Assembly (NCBI GenBank): GCA_018970945.1
Contig: JAGWVJ010000015.1
Coordinates: 1 to 40,003 of the forward strand
DNA: 40,003 nucleotides
Direction: 5' to 3'
Origin: Cyanobacteria bacterium REEB417
GTDB lineage: Bacteria > Cyanobacteriota > Cyanobacteriia > PCC-6307 > Cyanobiaceae
The position numbers and the translations under genes were made by a program. Positions within the stretch are counted from its first letter, which is position 1, and every line of letters begins with the position of its first letter. Below, one piece after another: positions 6,583 to 15,053 of this stretch. A model generated the notes under the pieces. That model worked only from the letters and a program-made list of their open reading frames with translations. It had not been told where the DNA came from and did no database searches.

Positions 6583-8771
6583 TGGGTAGGCGTCTGTTGG
6601 CCATTGTTGCCGCGTCGTCAATGACAGCCCTGCCTCTGAGCGGCTGGTCGGGGCAGGCGGTTCCGGTTGCAGGCAACGCGTCTACGACGGCTGCAGTACA
6701 GAACGGTGGCACCGTGCAGCTCAAGGTGCGTCGCTCGGCTGATGCCATTGAGCTGGTGATCGAAGGTACCGGTGCCGGCCCCAGGTTGGTGCAGTCGCTC
6801 AGCAGCACGGGCTGGCAGGGGCAGCTGAGCATCGCGGCGCCCAACGGGCTGCGACTTGGGCCTCAGCGGTTGTCGATCCCTGAGGCTGGCCTGCAGTTGG
6901 TGACGCTCAATGGTGGGGGCAGCAGCTATCAGATCGATGTGACCCCCACCCCGGGTCTGCCGCTGCGGCGACCGGTGGTGAGTGCCGACGGTCAGAACCT
7001 GGTGCTGACCTTTGCCGCCCCGCCCCAGGCGTCGTTTCAGACCCTGCGGCCCAACCTCAACCAGCCAGGGGTTGTTCCACAGCCCGTTGATGCCCCACCT
7101 CTGCAGCCCCGTGCCGTGGCCCCACCGCTGGGCGATATGGCGGTGGGAACGATGATGTTGCGTAATTCTAGTTATATCAATCTGAGTGGTCCTCGGATCA
7201 CGATGACTCTCAAGAGCGCCTCATCTCGTGATGCGTTGATGGCATTGGCAAGGCTTGGAAATTATGGTTTTGTCTTCATAGATGATGCTGGGGCGGCCAC
7301 GGGTGGTCATTCGACACGGCGGCCACCATCGGTCAGCTCTGCGGCTTCTGGATCTCTCGCTGTTGGCGATCCTGATTCGTCTCCGAAGGTCAATATCGCG
7401 TTTGCGAATGAGGATTATTCGCGTGCAGTCAACACAGTGCTTCTGGCATCTGGCCTTGGCGCTCGCCTTGAGGGTCGGCTCATCATGGCTGGTAAAAATA
7501 TTCATTCAAAATCATTTGGGCCACGACTTTCCAAGGTGTACCGGCTCAATCAGGTTTCGCCCGGTTCGGCGGCTGATTATCTGGCCAATCTTGGCGCGTC
7601 GGTGACCAAGACCAATACGGTATCCACTGCTGTTAGTACCGGCTCGTCGCAATCCACTGCGGTTCAGGGTGCGCCCGCATCGTCGACGACGACAAGCAGC
7701 AGTGAAACATTCGTCCAATCTTATGGTGCCAGTACGGGGCCTCTCCTAGGTTTGCAGGCTACTACTGATTCACGCCTGCGCACGATCACGTTAATCGGTG
7801 ATCCTGCACTGGTTGCAGTCGCCGAGCAGTATCTAAGGCAGCTTGACCTCAGGCAGCGTCAGGTGGCGCTGAGCGTCAAGATCCTTGATGTGACCCTTGA
7901 TAACAACTCACAACTTGCCAACAGCTTTGCATTCCGTTCTGGCAGTTCGTTCATTCTCAGTGACAATGGCAGTCTTCGCGCTATCTTTGGTTCAATGACG
8001 CCTGGCGGTCAGGCGAATCCTGGGCTCGCCTACCCTAACAATGAACTGCTTGATGAAATTCGGGCTGTTGTCACATCCTCTTCGACCAAGGTGTTGGCGA
8101 GCCCCACGCTAATTCTCAGTGAAAATGCTGAATCGACCGGCGGAGGTGGTGGTGGAGGCGGAGGAGGCAGTAGTAGTGGTAGTAGCGGAAATGCTAGTAG
8201 TGGAGGTGCCGGCGGTAGTGGAGGTGGAGGTTCAATCGGGCGTTCCAATGCCAACGAGGGCTTTGTCACTGTTGGTGAAACAGTCATCACCGGCTACAGC
8301 GCTGTGACCAATCAGACGTCAACGGTTTGTACCCCACAGAAAACCGATGCGGGCCTAAGTTTTGGAGCTAAAATCAACAAGATTGATGATAATGGGTTTG
8401 TCACATTCTCCATGTCGCCGGAAATCTCAGCGCAGCTTCCCGGCGGTTTGGTGCCTGGCTGTGGCCCCTTCTTCAACATTGCGAAGCGTCGTCTTGATAC
8501 CGGCACGCTGCGAGTACGCGATGGACAGACACTTGTTCTCACAGGTGTCATCAACGAAGACATTCAGACCACTGTGAGCAAGTGGCCAATTCTTGGTGAT
8601 TTGCCGATTATTGGGCAGTTTTTCCGCTCAACCGGGGCAAATCGAGGCAAGAGTGAATTGGTCATTCTGGTAACCCCGCGCATCCTCAGAGAGGATGATT
8701 CTGCTGATCCCTATGGTTACGGGTATCGGCCATCCAGCCAGGAAGCGCGTCAGTTCATGGGTGGGTACTGA
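6570..8771 (+). CDS. pilQ: Type IV pilus secretin PilQ
   Basis: PilQ forms the outer-membrane ring through which the pilus passes. The 733-residue protein begins with a signal peptide (LGRRLLAIVAASSMTALPLSG), then an AMIN-type β domain (about 47-150), a secretin N0/STN-type domain (about 208-250, SSRDALMALARLGNYGFVFI), a NolW-type domain interrupted by a Ser/Thr-rich insert, and the secretin β-barrel ending in LVLTGVINEDIQTTVSKWP and SELVILVTPRIL. A Gly/Ser run at about 523-557 interrupts the barrel region. The start is GTG with AAGGA 7 bases upstream. From about 7150 the DNA becomes lower in GC with different codon choice. It is the last clear pilus gene of the operon. Confidence 0.92.
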   Translation: MGSGLGRRLLAIVAASSMTALPLSGWSGQAVPVAGNASTTAAVQNGGTVQLKVRRSADAIELVIEGTGAGPRLVQSLSSTGWQGQLSIAAPNGLRLGPQRLSIPEAGLQLVTLNGGGSSYQIDVTPTPGLPLRRPVVSADGQNLVLTFAAPPQASFQTLRPNLNQPGVVPQPVDAPPLQPRAVAPPLGDMAVGTMMLRNSSYINLSGPRITMTLKSASSRDALMALARLGNYGFVFIDDAGAATGGHSTRRPPSVSSAASGSLAVGDPDSSPKVNIAFANEDYSRAVNTVLLASGLGARLEGRLIMAGKNIHSKSFGPRLSKVYRLNQVSPGSAADYLANLGASVTKTNTVSTAVSTGSSQSTAVQGAPASSTTTSSSETFVQSYGASTGPLLGLQATTDSRLRTITLIGDPALVAVAEQYLRQLDLRQRQVALSVKILDVTLDNNSQLANSFAFRSGSSFILSDNGSLRAIFGSMTPGGQANPGLAYPNNELLDEIRAVVTSSSTKVLASPTLILSENAESTGGGGGGGGGGSSSGSSGNASSGGAGGSGGGGSIGRSNANEGFVTVGETVITGYSAVTNQTSTVCTPQKTDAGLSFGAKINKIDDNGFVTFSMSPEISAQLPGGLVPGCGPFFNIAKRRLDTGTLRVRDGQTLVLTGVINEDIQTTVSKWPILGDLPIIGQFFRSTGANRGKSELVILVTPRILREDDSADPYGYGYRPSSQEARQFMGGY

Positions 8772-8779
8772 TCCAAATC

Positions 8780-9439
8780 ATGGGGGCTGGCGACACGTCG
8801 ACCCAGCTGGCTCAGCAGCTCGAAGCCGCCACGAATGAACTCAGGCATCTCGAGGATCTGCTGCTGGAGGCCCCTGATCTGCTGGAGGCGAAATTTCGCC
8901 GCGAGCTCGATCAGCTCAGGCATGAGCTCATGGTGTTGCAGGCAGAGCGCCAGAGCCTGTTGCTGCAGGCAGCGGCTTTTCGAACGGCCCATCGTTGGGG
9001 TGGTCTCCGTTTGGTGTGGACACAGCGGCGTGCCCTGGCGGTTGCCCTGAGCTGTGCCCTTGGGCTCTTGCTGGCTGGCTTTGGTCTGCACCTGGCTCAG
9101 CGCCGCTCTGCCGGTCGTCCTGCTGCACCGACTGCTGCGCGTGTGGCGATGAACGCAGATCCACGGATCCGAGCCGGAGATGCCACCAGCATTCTTGAAC
9201 TCGAGGCCCAAGACAGCTCCTGGATCGAGGTCACAGACAGCGACGGACAGTTGCTGTTGCGTGACACGCTGGAGGCTGGCTTGACTCGCCGTGTTCGCCT
9301 GCGCCAGGGACTACGCCTGTTCACAGCCCGACCCGAGCACCTGCGTTACCGGATCGATGGTGGCCCTTTCCAGCCTTTGCCGGCAGGTGCTTCGGGTCGC
9401 TGGATCATGATCACACCACGTCCAGCTCAGAGCCCTTAG
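8780..9439 (+). CDS. Coiled-coil membrane protein with a RodZ-C-like (DUF4115-type) periplasmic domain
   Basis: The 219-residue protein has an N-terminal coiled coil (about 8-65, ELRHLEDLLLEAPDLLEAKF), one membrane helix (about 84-106, ALAVALSCALGLLLAGFGLHLA) and a C-terminal β domain. The stretch SSWIEVTDSDGQLLLRDTL resembles the DUF4115 domain at the C-terminus of RodZ, a cell-shape protein, but the RodZ helix-turn-helix at the N-terminus is missing. It starts 8 bases after the pilQ stop, so it is probably in the pilus operon and may connect the secretin to the cell envelope; that role is inferred. Its last codons overlap the convergent pentapeptide gene by four bases. Confidence 0.65.
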   Translation: MGAGDTSTQLAQQLEAATNELRHLEDLLLEAPDLLEAKFRRELDQLRHELMVLQAERQSLLLQAAAFRTAHRWGGLRLVWTQRRALAVALSCALGLLLAGFGLHLAQRRSAGRPAAPTAARVAMNADPRIRAGDATSILELEAQDSSWIEVTDSDGQLLLRDTLEAGLTRRVRLRQGLRLFTARPEHLRYRIDGGPFQPLPAGASGRWIMITPRPAQSP

Positions 9440-10245
9440 AACAACACCGGCATGAACGCTTTGGCGGCGATCGGAGCGAGCACCTTGAAGGCGGAAATGG
9501 CGCCATTCATGGCTTCCATGCCTTTGCCGTTGCCGCCTTTGGCTGTGCTGGGTTGTTGCTGAAGTTGTTGGCTGCTGGCTTTGATTTCAGCAGCCAGCAC
9601 TGTTTCGCCGGCCTGCTCATACAGCCTGGCGGCATGGTTGAGATCAACAGCCGCAAGCACGCTGTTGCCCAGCTCGCCGCGGCAGATGCCGCGGGCCAGC
9701 CAGCTCACGGCGGCCAGGGGCTGTTGGCGAATGGCGTCATCAAAGAAGCGCTCCGCTTCGCGATAGCGGCCGTCCTTTGCGGCCGCGACACCGGCATTGT
9801 GCAGGTCGGCATAGCTCAGCGCTTCAGCTCGATTGACGCCGATGGCCTGGTCCCAGTGGGTTCGTTGCAAGGCGCCGGCATCGAGCAAGGCCCCGCTGAG
9901 ATCGGCCTGACGCAGATCAGCCCCATCGAGCAGGGTGCCGCGCAGATTGGCGCCCCGCAGCGAGGCCCCCTGCAGGCTGATGAAGCGCAGGTCGGCCCCC
10001 TGCAGGTTGGCGCCATCGAGGCGGGCCCGGCTCAGGTTGGCCCGTTGCAGCTGGGTCTTGCGCAGGTCGGCATTCCGCAGGTCCGCATGAACCAGATCGG
10101 CGTCCTGCAGCTTGCAGCCTGGGCAGCGGCGCTGTTCCAACAGGCGCAGCAACGGATCCTGCCCGCCCGCAAGTGCTGGTGTTGCCGCCAGTGTCAGCGT
10201 CAGCAGTGCAGACCAGACGGGGGTGGTGTGCATGGCCCGCTTCAC
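9436..10245 (-). CDS. Exported pentapeptide-repeat protein with a TPR-like tail
   Basis: A signal peptide (WSALLTLTLAATPALA) is followed by a Cys-x-x-Cys pair (RCPGCKL) and about 17 pentapeptide units at about 45-130 (ADLRNADLRKTQLQRANLSR), which form a right-handed β-helix. Residues about 150-215 form helical hairpins like a TPR (GRYREAERFFDDAIRQQPLA, SWLARGICRGELG). A Gln/Lys/Gly-rich linker and a hydrophobic C-terminus (ISAFKVLAPIAAKAFMPVLF) finish the 269 residues. GTG 10245 is used, with GAGG 6 bases upstream; ATG 10233 is an alternative. The specific role is unknown; in general both repeat types bind proteins. The gene is convergent with, and overlaps, the RodZ-C-like gene. Confidence 0.8.
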   Translation of the reverse strand: MKRAMHTTPVWSALLTLTLAATPALAGGQDPLLRLLEQRRCPGCKLQDADLVHADLRNADLRKTQLQRANLSRARLDGANLQGADLRFISLQGASLRGANLRGTLLDGADLRQADLSGALLDAGALQRTHWDQAIGVNRAEALSYADLHNAGVAAAKDGRYREAERFFDDAIRQQPLAAVSWLARGICRGELGNSVLAAVDLNHAARLYEQAGETVLAAEIKASSQQLQQQPSTAKGGNGKGMEAMNGAISAFKVLAPIAAKAFMPVLF

Positions 10246-10365
10246 AGGAGGCCTCGGTTATAGCGATCACCCCCAAACGCACCAGTTGTCTTGAGGGCTG
10301 CACGGTTTCTTGGCCGGCGGTCGAGTCGTTGAAGTTGGTGGTGAGAATGGACTACGGCATGCTCC

Positions 10366-10631
10366 TTGCAGAGTTTTGATCTGTTGCGCTGGCGCCGTCA
10401 GGAGCTGGACCTCGAGACGGACACGCCAACTTCCAGCAAGGAACTGCTGATATGCGGCGGCCTGATCGCCGCTGGCCTTGTGGCGTTGGCTGTCGTGATT
10501 TGCGGGGCACCTATGCCAACGCGCGCTGGTTGCTTGGTCGGGAAGACAGTCTCAGGCCTGCTGGTGCCCAGCCCCACACCTGCAGCACTCAGCTGGAGGC
10601 CAGTCCCCTTAGCCAGAGTCTGAGCGCCTAA
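10366..10631 (+). pseudogene. Possible relic of a pilN-like gene (frameshifted)
   Basis: The stretch 10246-10627 holds no intact gene. From a TTG at 10366 the frame reads SFDLLRWRRQELDLE, a polar stretch, then a membrane helix (LLICGGLIAAGLVALAVVICG). The DLLR-x-RR start before a single helix is typical of PilN. After about 10505 the sensible frame moves by one base: GTYANARWLLGREDSLRP, then QLEASPLSQSLSA and a stop at 10629. A single-base loss near 10504-10510 would explain this. The periplasmic PilN domain is absent. It could instead be a real 85-residue single-helix protein. Similarity to the helix region of the PilM-PilN fusion is suggestive only. Confidence 0.35.
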
Positions 10632-11023
10632 TCCTCACGCCTCCAGAGACACAGCCCGACGCGGTCAGCCTGAGCCTGCAGATCGGCTGGCAGCTCGCGC
10701 TTCAGCGCCAGGTCGACCTGCCAGGGCAGCAGCAGCTCCCCAACAGTGGCCATGAGCCTCAGACGATCAGTGTGCTCAAGCGCTGGACCCTCGTGGCATA
10801 GATCCAGATCAGAGCCGGTGTGGTGGCGGCCCATGGCACGAGAGCCAAACAGCCAGATCGCCGTCACGGCGGGGCAGGTGCCGAGCGTTTCCAGCAGCCG
10901 AGCGCTTGTCCCAACGGGTTGCTTGGGATGGCTTGAACGGGGGTTGATGTTGGTGGCGATCTCCTCGGCTGTGCTGCGGTTGTCGGTGTGACGAGTGAGC
11001 TTGCGGTCCTGGATCATCAGCAT
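10628..11023 (-). CDS. MNT-type nucleotidyltransferase carrying the fused C-terminus of a HEPN protein
   Basis: The core is a minimal nucleotidyltransferase: WLFGSRAMGRHHTGSDLDLC gives the GS-x10-D-x-D active site, and VDLALKRELP carries the third Asp. Such proteins pair with HEPN proteins as antitoxins that modify the toxin. The first 27 residues do not belong to this family: MIQDRKLTRHTDNRSTAEEI is the C-terminal end of a HI0074-type HEPN protein, including its R-x4-H ribonuclease motif. The usual HEPN tail and the nucleotidyltransferase start are missing between residues about 27 and 35, so a deletion appears to have fused the two genes. A TGA sits just before the ATG, in frame with the HEPN fragment. 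Confidence 0.7.
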   Translation of the reverse strand: MLMIQDRKLTRHTDNRSTAEEIATNINPRSSHPKQPVGTSARLLETLGTCPAVTAIWLFGSRAMGRHHTGSDLDLCHEGPALEHTDRLRLMATVGELLLPWQVDLALKRELPADLQAQADRVGLCLWRRED

Positions 11024-11245
11024 TCAGGTCTCACCATTGCTCAACAATCCAAGGCGAAATGCCTCGCGCAGGGTGTCGCGCGAGCCGAGCAGCTCGTTGT
11101 TGCCCTGGCTGCGCAGCAGGTCGCGCAGAGTCTTCCATGCCAGTACAAAGGTGGTTTCCAAGGCTTTGATCAGGCCCTGCTGTTCGCGGTCGTTGAGCGC
11201 TGGTGGCTCAAAGAAGGTCTCAAGCTGCGCTGTGGGGACTTCTGA
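11024..11245 (-). pseudogene. HEPN-domain (HI0074 family) gene fragment ended by an in-frame TGA
   Basis: Minus-strand translation gives QLETFFEPPALNDREQQGLI, then ALETTFVLAWKTLRDLLRSQ and REAFRLGLLSNGET, a clear match to the helical HI0074 family (substrate-binding partner of nucleotidyltransferases). The frame has no good start: it opens at 11245 after TAA-TGA and contains no early ATG or GTG. It ends at TGA 11026-11024 exactly where the family normally has Trp (GETW), and the same frame continues into the next reading frame with the rest of the domain. A TGG to TGA change is the simplest explanation. Both ends are therefore broken, and the toxin half is probably inactive. Confidence 0.7.
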
Positions 11246-11340
11246 TCATTAGAAAAACGCTGCTGCCAGCAGATGTCAGCGTCTGGGCTGGCTGCGTGCA
11301 CCGCTGCTGAACGGTTTCTGGGCGAAGGTTAGGTTGCCTG

Positions 11341-12462
11341 TTGGCTGCAGGTGCGGGTGTGCCCGTTGCGGGGCTTGATGGCGAGACCCACGGCGGCAAC
11401 CTCGCGGCCAGAGCTGCTGCCCTGGGGGTGCGGCCCGGCCAACTGCTTGACGCCAGCGCGTCGCTGGCGCCGCTGCGCCCCAGGGTGGCCTGGGTTGCAG
11501 CCTGGGCCGGGGCGTCACTGGCCGGTCTGCGCCATTACCCCGACCGTGATCAGCGGGCACTGCGGGCGGCGATCGCCCGCTTGCATGGGCTTGAGCCCGC
11601 CTGGGTGTTGCCGGGCAACGGCGCGGCCGAACTGTTCACCTGGGCGGCGCGCGAGGCGGCGGCTGCAGGGCTGAGCGCCCTGCCTGCGCCTGGATTCGCC
11701 GACTACGGCCGGGCCCTGGCCTGCTGGGGGGGTGCTGTTCAGCCCTGGCCGTTGCCCCTGCAGTGGGATCGGGCCTTCGGGCAGGTGCTGCCGCCACCTC
11801 CTGCCGCGGCGGCGGCGCTGTGGATCACCAACCCCCACAACCCCACCGGTCAGCTGTGGTGCCGCGCGTCGATCGAAGCCCTGCTGGCGGTCCATCGGCT
11901 GGTGATCGTCGATGAGGCGTTTCTGCCCCTGGTGCCCGGTGGCGAGGCCCAGAGCCTGGTGCCGTTGCTGGCTGCCCACCCCAACCTGGTGGTGATCCGC
12001 AGCCTCACCAAGCTCTATGGCCTGGCGGGGCTGCGGCTTGGCTATGCCCTGGCCGATCCCGAGCGGCTGCGGCGCTGGGCCGCCTGGCGCGACCCCTGGC
12101 CCATCAACGGTCTGGCCATGGCCCTGGGGTTGCGCCTGCTCGACGACCCGGCCCGCTATCGGCGTCAGTGCGCCTGGGTGCAGGCCTGGAGCGCCCGCGA
12201 AGGGGCCTGGTTGGCGACCCGAATCGCCGCCCTCGCGGCGGGCCCGGCGGGGAGGCTGGTGCCCATGCCCAGCGCCGCCAACTACCTGTTGGTGAGGGGC
12301 ACCGGCTCGCTGGTGCCGCTGCGCGAAGCCCTGGAGCAGCGGCACCGCATCTTGGTGCGCGACTGCCGCAGCTTTGCCGGGCTCGACGGTCGCTGGCTGC
12401 GCATCGGTCTGCAGAATCGTCGCGGCAACCAGAGGCTGCTGCGGGCGCTCAGCTCAGGCTGA
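11341..12462 (+). CDS. cobD: PLP-dependent aminotransferase fold protein, CobD-like (threonine-phosphate decarboxylase)
   Basis: This class I/II fold enzyme would supply the aminopropanol phosphate arm for cobalamin, or belong to the related histidinol-phosphate aminotransferases. HGGN near the start, LRHYPDRDQRALRAAIA, VLPGNGAAELFTW, WITNPHNPTG and VDEAFLPL are typical of CobD, and the PLP lysine is in RSLTKLYGLAGLRLGYAL. The HGG start (ETHGGNL) favours CobD over HisC. Length of 373 residues fits the family. The TTG at 11341 is used; the GTG at 11359 (VPVAGLDGE) is also possible. No other cobalamin gene and no cobalamin riboswitch is seen nearby. The 3' end overlaps the convergent membrane protein gene by 14 bases. 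Confidence 0.78.
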   Translation: MAAGAGVPVAGLDGETHGGNLAARAAALGVRPGQLLDASASLAPLRPRVAWVAAWAGASLAGLRHYPDRDQRALRAAIARLHGLEPAWVLPGNGAAELFTWAAREAAAAGLSALPAPGFADYGRALACWGGAVQPWPLPLQWDRAFGQVLPPPPAAAAALWITNPHNPTGQLWCRASIEALLAVHRLVIVDEAFLPLVPGGEAQSLVPLLAAHPNLVVIRSLTKLYGLAGLRLGYALADPERLRRWAAWRDPWPINGLAMALGLRLLDDPARYRRQCAWVQAWSAREGAWLATRIAALAAGPAGRLVPMPSAANYLLVRGTGSLVPLREALEQRHRILVRDCRSFAGLDGRWLRIGLQNRRGNQRLLRALSSG

Positions 12463-12859
12463 CCACCCCCAGAAGCACGGCTGCAAAAGCCAGCACAAAG
12501 CCGCCGCCGCAGACGCGCAAGCGGCGCCGCAACCGGCGGCAGCCCGGGTCATGGCTGGGGCGGGGCCGGTTGCCCACGATCCAGACCAGCAGCGACCACA
12601 GCGCTCTGATTTCGCCGGGGGCGTAGGTGCTGCGGAGCTCCACCCGCCCCTGGGCCAGGTCGCTCAGCGACAGATAGGGCCCCGGGCCTGGGCGCGGCTC
12701 GGGCCAGCTCCACCACAGCCAGCGCATGACCGGCCTGCCGAGCAGCCCGTAGAGCTCAGCGTCATGGGCGCTGAGGCGGTTGAGCTGGCGCCCCATCAGC
12801 AGCAACCAGCAGAGGGCCAGCAACCACGCGGCCGCCATCGCCATCACCAACACACCCAT
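12449..12859 (-). CDS. Two-helix membrane protein, UspB-like layout
   Basis: The 136-residue protein has an N-terminal membrane helix (VLVMAMAAAWLLALCWLLLM), a polar middle with LYGLLGRPVMRWLWWSW, and a C-terminal helix (GGFVLAFAAVLLGVVSLS). Helix, soluble middle with a LY..L motif, then Arg-rich stretch and helix is also the layout of enterobacterial UspB, but I see no diagnostic identity. I chose ATG 12859 because GAGG stands 6 bases upstream; an earlier ATG at 12910 lacks a site. The 3' end overlaps cobD. Function unknown. Confidence 0.6.
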   Translation of the reverse strand: MGVLVMAMAAAWLLALCWLLLMGRQLNRLSAHDAELYGLLGRPVMRWLWWSWPEPRPGPGPYLSLSDLAQGRVELRSTYAPGEIRALWSLLVWIVGNRPRPSHDPGCRRLRRRLRVCGGGFVLAFAAVLLGVVSLS

Positions 12860-12960
12860 GGCAGGCCTCGCTGATGGGGCAGACAGCCCCTTGTGGGTGA
12901 TGACATGCAATCACGGGCGCATGTCCCGCAGCAGGCCCAGGGGGTGGTTGCGCCTTCAGG

Positions 12961-14058
12961 TCACTGGGGGGCGATGGTCTGCAGCAGCTGGGCCAGCCGT
13001 TCGGCGGCGTCGGTCACGGCCAGCTCGGCCATGCCCGCCTCGAGCCGCAGCAGGGGGTCGGCGGCGGGGGCGGCACCGCGCAGGCGTGGGCCCAGCAGGC
13101 GCCACAGAGCCATGGTCAGGGCCAGCTCCTGGGGGTCGTGCTGCCACACGATCACGGCGGCGCCCACGGCGGCGGCGGCGGCGGCGTTGGCGTCTTGGTG
13201 GCGATCGGCGGCGGCGGGGTAGGGCACCAGGATCGCCGGTGTCCGGCAGGCGGCCAGTTCGCTCAGGGCGCCGGCACCACTGCGGCTGATCGCCAGGTCG
13301 GCGTGCTGCAGCAGGCCGGCCATGGCCTCGGCCTCCACAAAGGGGCGCTCGACCACCGCGGCCGCGAGCCCGCGCGGCAGCGGCCTTGCGGTGTCGGGAT
13401 CGTTGCTGCCGCCCAGCAGCACCAACCGGCAGCCGGCCGCCACCAGCTGCGGCATCACGGCGCGCACCATGCGGTTGAGCCCCACCGCCCCCTGGCTGCC
13501 GCCCATCGCCACCACCAGGGGGCCAGGGCCAGTGGGCACCCACGCGGGCAGGGTCGTGGGCTGCAGCATGGCCTGGCGCACGGGGGTGCCGGTCACCAGG
13601 GGCCGGCAGCGGGGCAGGCGTTCGGCGGCGGCGCCCAGGCCCACAGCCACCTTGGTGCACCAACCGCCCAGCAGGCGGGTGACCCGGCCGGGGATGGCGT
13701 TGCTCTCGTGCAGCACCACCGGCACCCCGCACCAGCGGGCAGCCACGATGGCCGGGGCGGCGATGTAGCCGCCGGTGCTGAACACCACGGCGATGCCTTC
13801 GCGGCGGATCAGGCGCCGCACCACCACCACGGCCCGCAGCAGCTGCAGCAGGTTCAAGATCCTGCGCAGGCCGCGACCCTGCAGACCGCCGGCCTGAACG
13901 GTATGCAGCGGGTAGTGGCTGGGCACCAACTGGCGTTCGAGCCGGTCGGGCACCCCCAGCCAGTGCACATCCCAGCCGGGCGGTAGGGCATCGGCGACGG
14001 CCAGAGCCGGAAACAGATGGCCGCCGGTCCCGCTGGCGGCGATCAGGAGCCTCGGCAT
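12961..14058 (-). CDS. murG: UDP-GlcNAc:lipid I N-acetylglucosaminyltransferase MurG
   Basis: MurG adds GlcNAc to lipid I on the cytoplasmic face of the membrane to make lipid II for peptidoglycan. The GT-B fold is evident: the N-terminal Gly loop [42 protein letters not shown], the interdomain [11 protein letters not shown] and the UDP-GlcNAc site [20 protein letters not shown]. Length (365) is close to E. coli MurG (355). The ATG start gives [10 protein letters not shown] directly before the Gly loop, as in the family. The gene stands alone on the minus strand; the next gene upstream is divergent. Confidence 0.95.
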   Translation of the reverse strand: MPRLLIAASGTGGHLFPALAVADALPPGWDVHWLGVPDRLERQLVPSHYPLHTVQAGGLQGRGLRRILNLLQLLRAVVVVRRLIRREGIAVVFSTGGYIAAPAIVAARWCGVPVVLHESNAIPGRVTRLLGGWCTKVAVGLGAAAERLPRCRPLVTGTPVRQAMLQPTTLPAWVPTGPGPLVVAMGGSQGAVGLNRMVRAVMPQLVAAGCRLVLLGGSNDPDTARPLPRGLAAAVVERPFVEAEAMAGLLQHADLAISRSGAGALSELAACRTPAILVPYPAAADRHQDANAAAAAAVGAAVIVWQHDPQELALTMALWRLLGPRLRGAAPAADPLLRLEAGMAELAVTDAAERLAQLLQTIAPQ

Positions 14059-14135
14059 GGCCGGCAGCCCAAGACGGACCCGATTGTCGTCCCTAACCTA
14101 GGGACCAATCAGGACCACCCCGGTCGCCGGCTCTG

Positions 14136-14933
14136 TTGACCCCGTCACTGCGCTCATCACTGCGTTTCGCTCTGCGTTCATCGTTGCATCGTCGTCTGGG
14201 CCTGCCGGTTGGGGCGGTTCTGGCCGGCGTGGTGCTGGCTTCAACGTCGGTGCGGGCCGCGGCAGGCCCCGGCGCTGCCGAGCTGCAGGCCCTTCAAAGT
14301 GCGCTCAATGGCGGTGGCCCGGCGCTGGCGGCGGTGCTGGCCGATGGGCCGGGGCTGGATCCCCAGCTGGTGGAACTGCGTCGCCGGGTTCTGCTCAGGC
14401 AGTTCCCCGATGCCAGCTGGACCCTCGCGCCCGGTCCCAGACTGCGCGACGGCCGCAGCACGGTGGAGCTGCGTCTCCAGGGTTCCTACACGCAGGCCGG
14501 CAGCACCTTTCGTCTGGAGGCCAGCCAGCTGCTGGCCCTGACCAGCAGCAACGGCCGCATCACGTCGCAGGCGGTCATCAGGGAGCAGACGATCCTGCGC
14601 AGCGGTGCCGAAGACCTGCCCGTGAGCCTGTTGATTCCTGATGCGGTGCTCACCGGCCAGCGCTACGACGTGGACGTGATCTTTGATGATCCGCTCGACG
14701 GGGCCGTGGCCGCCGGTGGGCTGATGGCCCTGTCGACCAGCCAGACCACGGCCCTCGAGAGTCCGCGGCTGGAGCTCTCGGCCCTGGGCGGCGGCGGTCT
14801 GTTCAAGACCGTGCAGGCGCCTTACAGCCCCGGCGAGCAGACCTGGGCCGTGCTGCTGGTGCATCCCAAGGGCATCGTCAGCGCCACCAAGCGGGTGCGG
14901 GTGGTGGCCGATCGGGCCCAGCTCACCCCCTGA
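14136..14933 (+). CDS. Exported protein of unknown function
   Basis: The 265-residue protein has a basic start (SSLRFALRSSLHRRLG) and a hydrophobic segment (LPVGAVLAGVVLASTSVRAAA) with an AXA-type cleavage site, so export is likely. The mature part looks all-β: VELRLQGSYTQAGSTFRLEA, VSLLIPDAVLTGQRYDVDVI and TWAVLLVHPKGIVSATKRV. There are no Cys residues and no catalytic motif that I recognise. The TTG at 14136 is the only early start; a TTG about 16 codons later is possible. It is divergent from murG over a short region. Function unknown. Confidence 0.65.
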   Translation: MTPSLRSSLRFALRSSLHRRLGLPVGAVLAGVVLASTSVRAAAGPGAAELQALQSALNGGGPALAAVLADGPGLDPQLVELRRRVLLRQFPDASWTLAPGPRLRDGRSTVELRLQGSYTQAGSTFRLEASQLLALTSSNGRITSQAVIREQTILRSGAEDLPVSLLIPDAVLTGQRYDVDVIFDDPLDGAVAAGGLMALSTSQTTALESPRLELSALGGGGLFKTVQAPYSPGEQTWAVLLVHPKGIVSATKRVRVVADRAQLTP

Positions 14934-15053
14934 ACCATTCGGCCGGCACCGAAACGTCGCGCTTGCCGTGGCCGCTATTGCATCCAGTTGCCTGAGCTGC
15001 TCTGGCAGGGCGGCGGACAAGCCGGCAAACAACGCGGCTCGGAGGAGGTCTGA

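Noticed and set aside
11024-11026. TGA as a selenocysteine or programmed read-through codon
   Set aside because: The family has Trp here, the upstream part also lacks a start codon and no selenocysteine element is seen, so gene decay is simpler.
11246-11340. A cobalamin riboswitch in front of the cobD-like gene
   Set aside because: The 95-base gap is too short and I see none of the conserved B12-box sequence.
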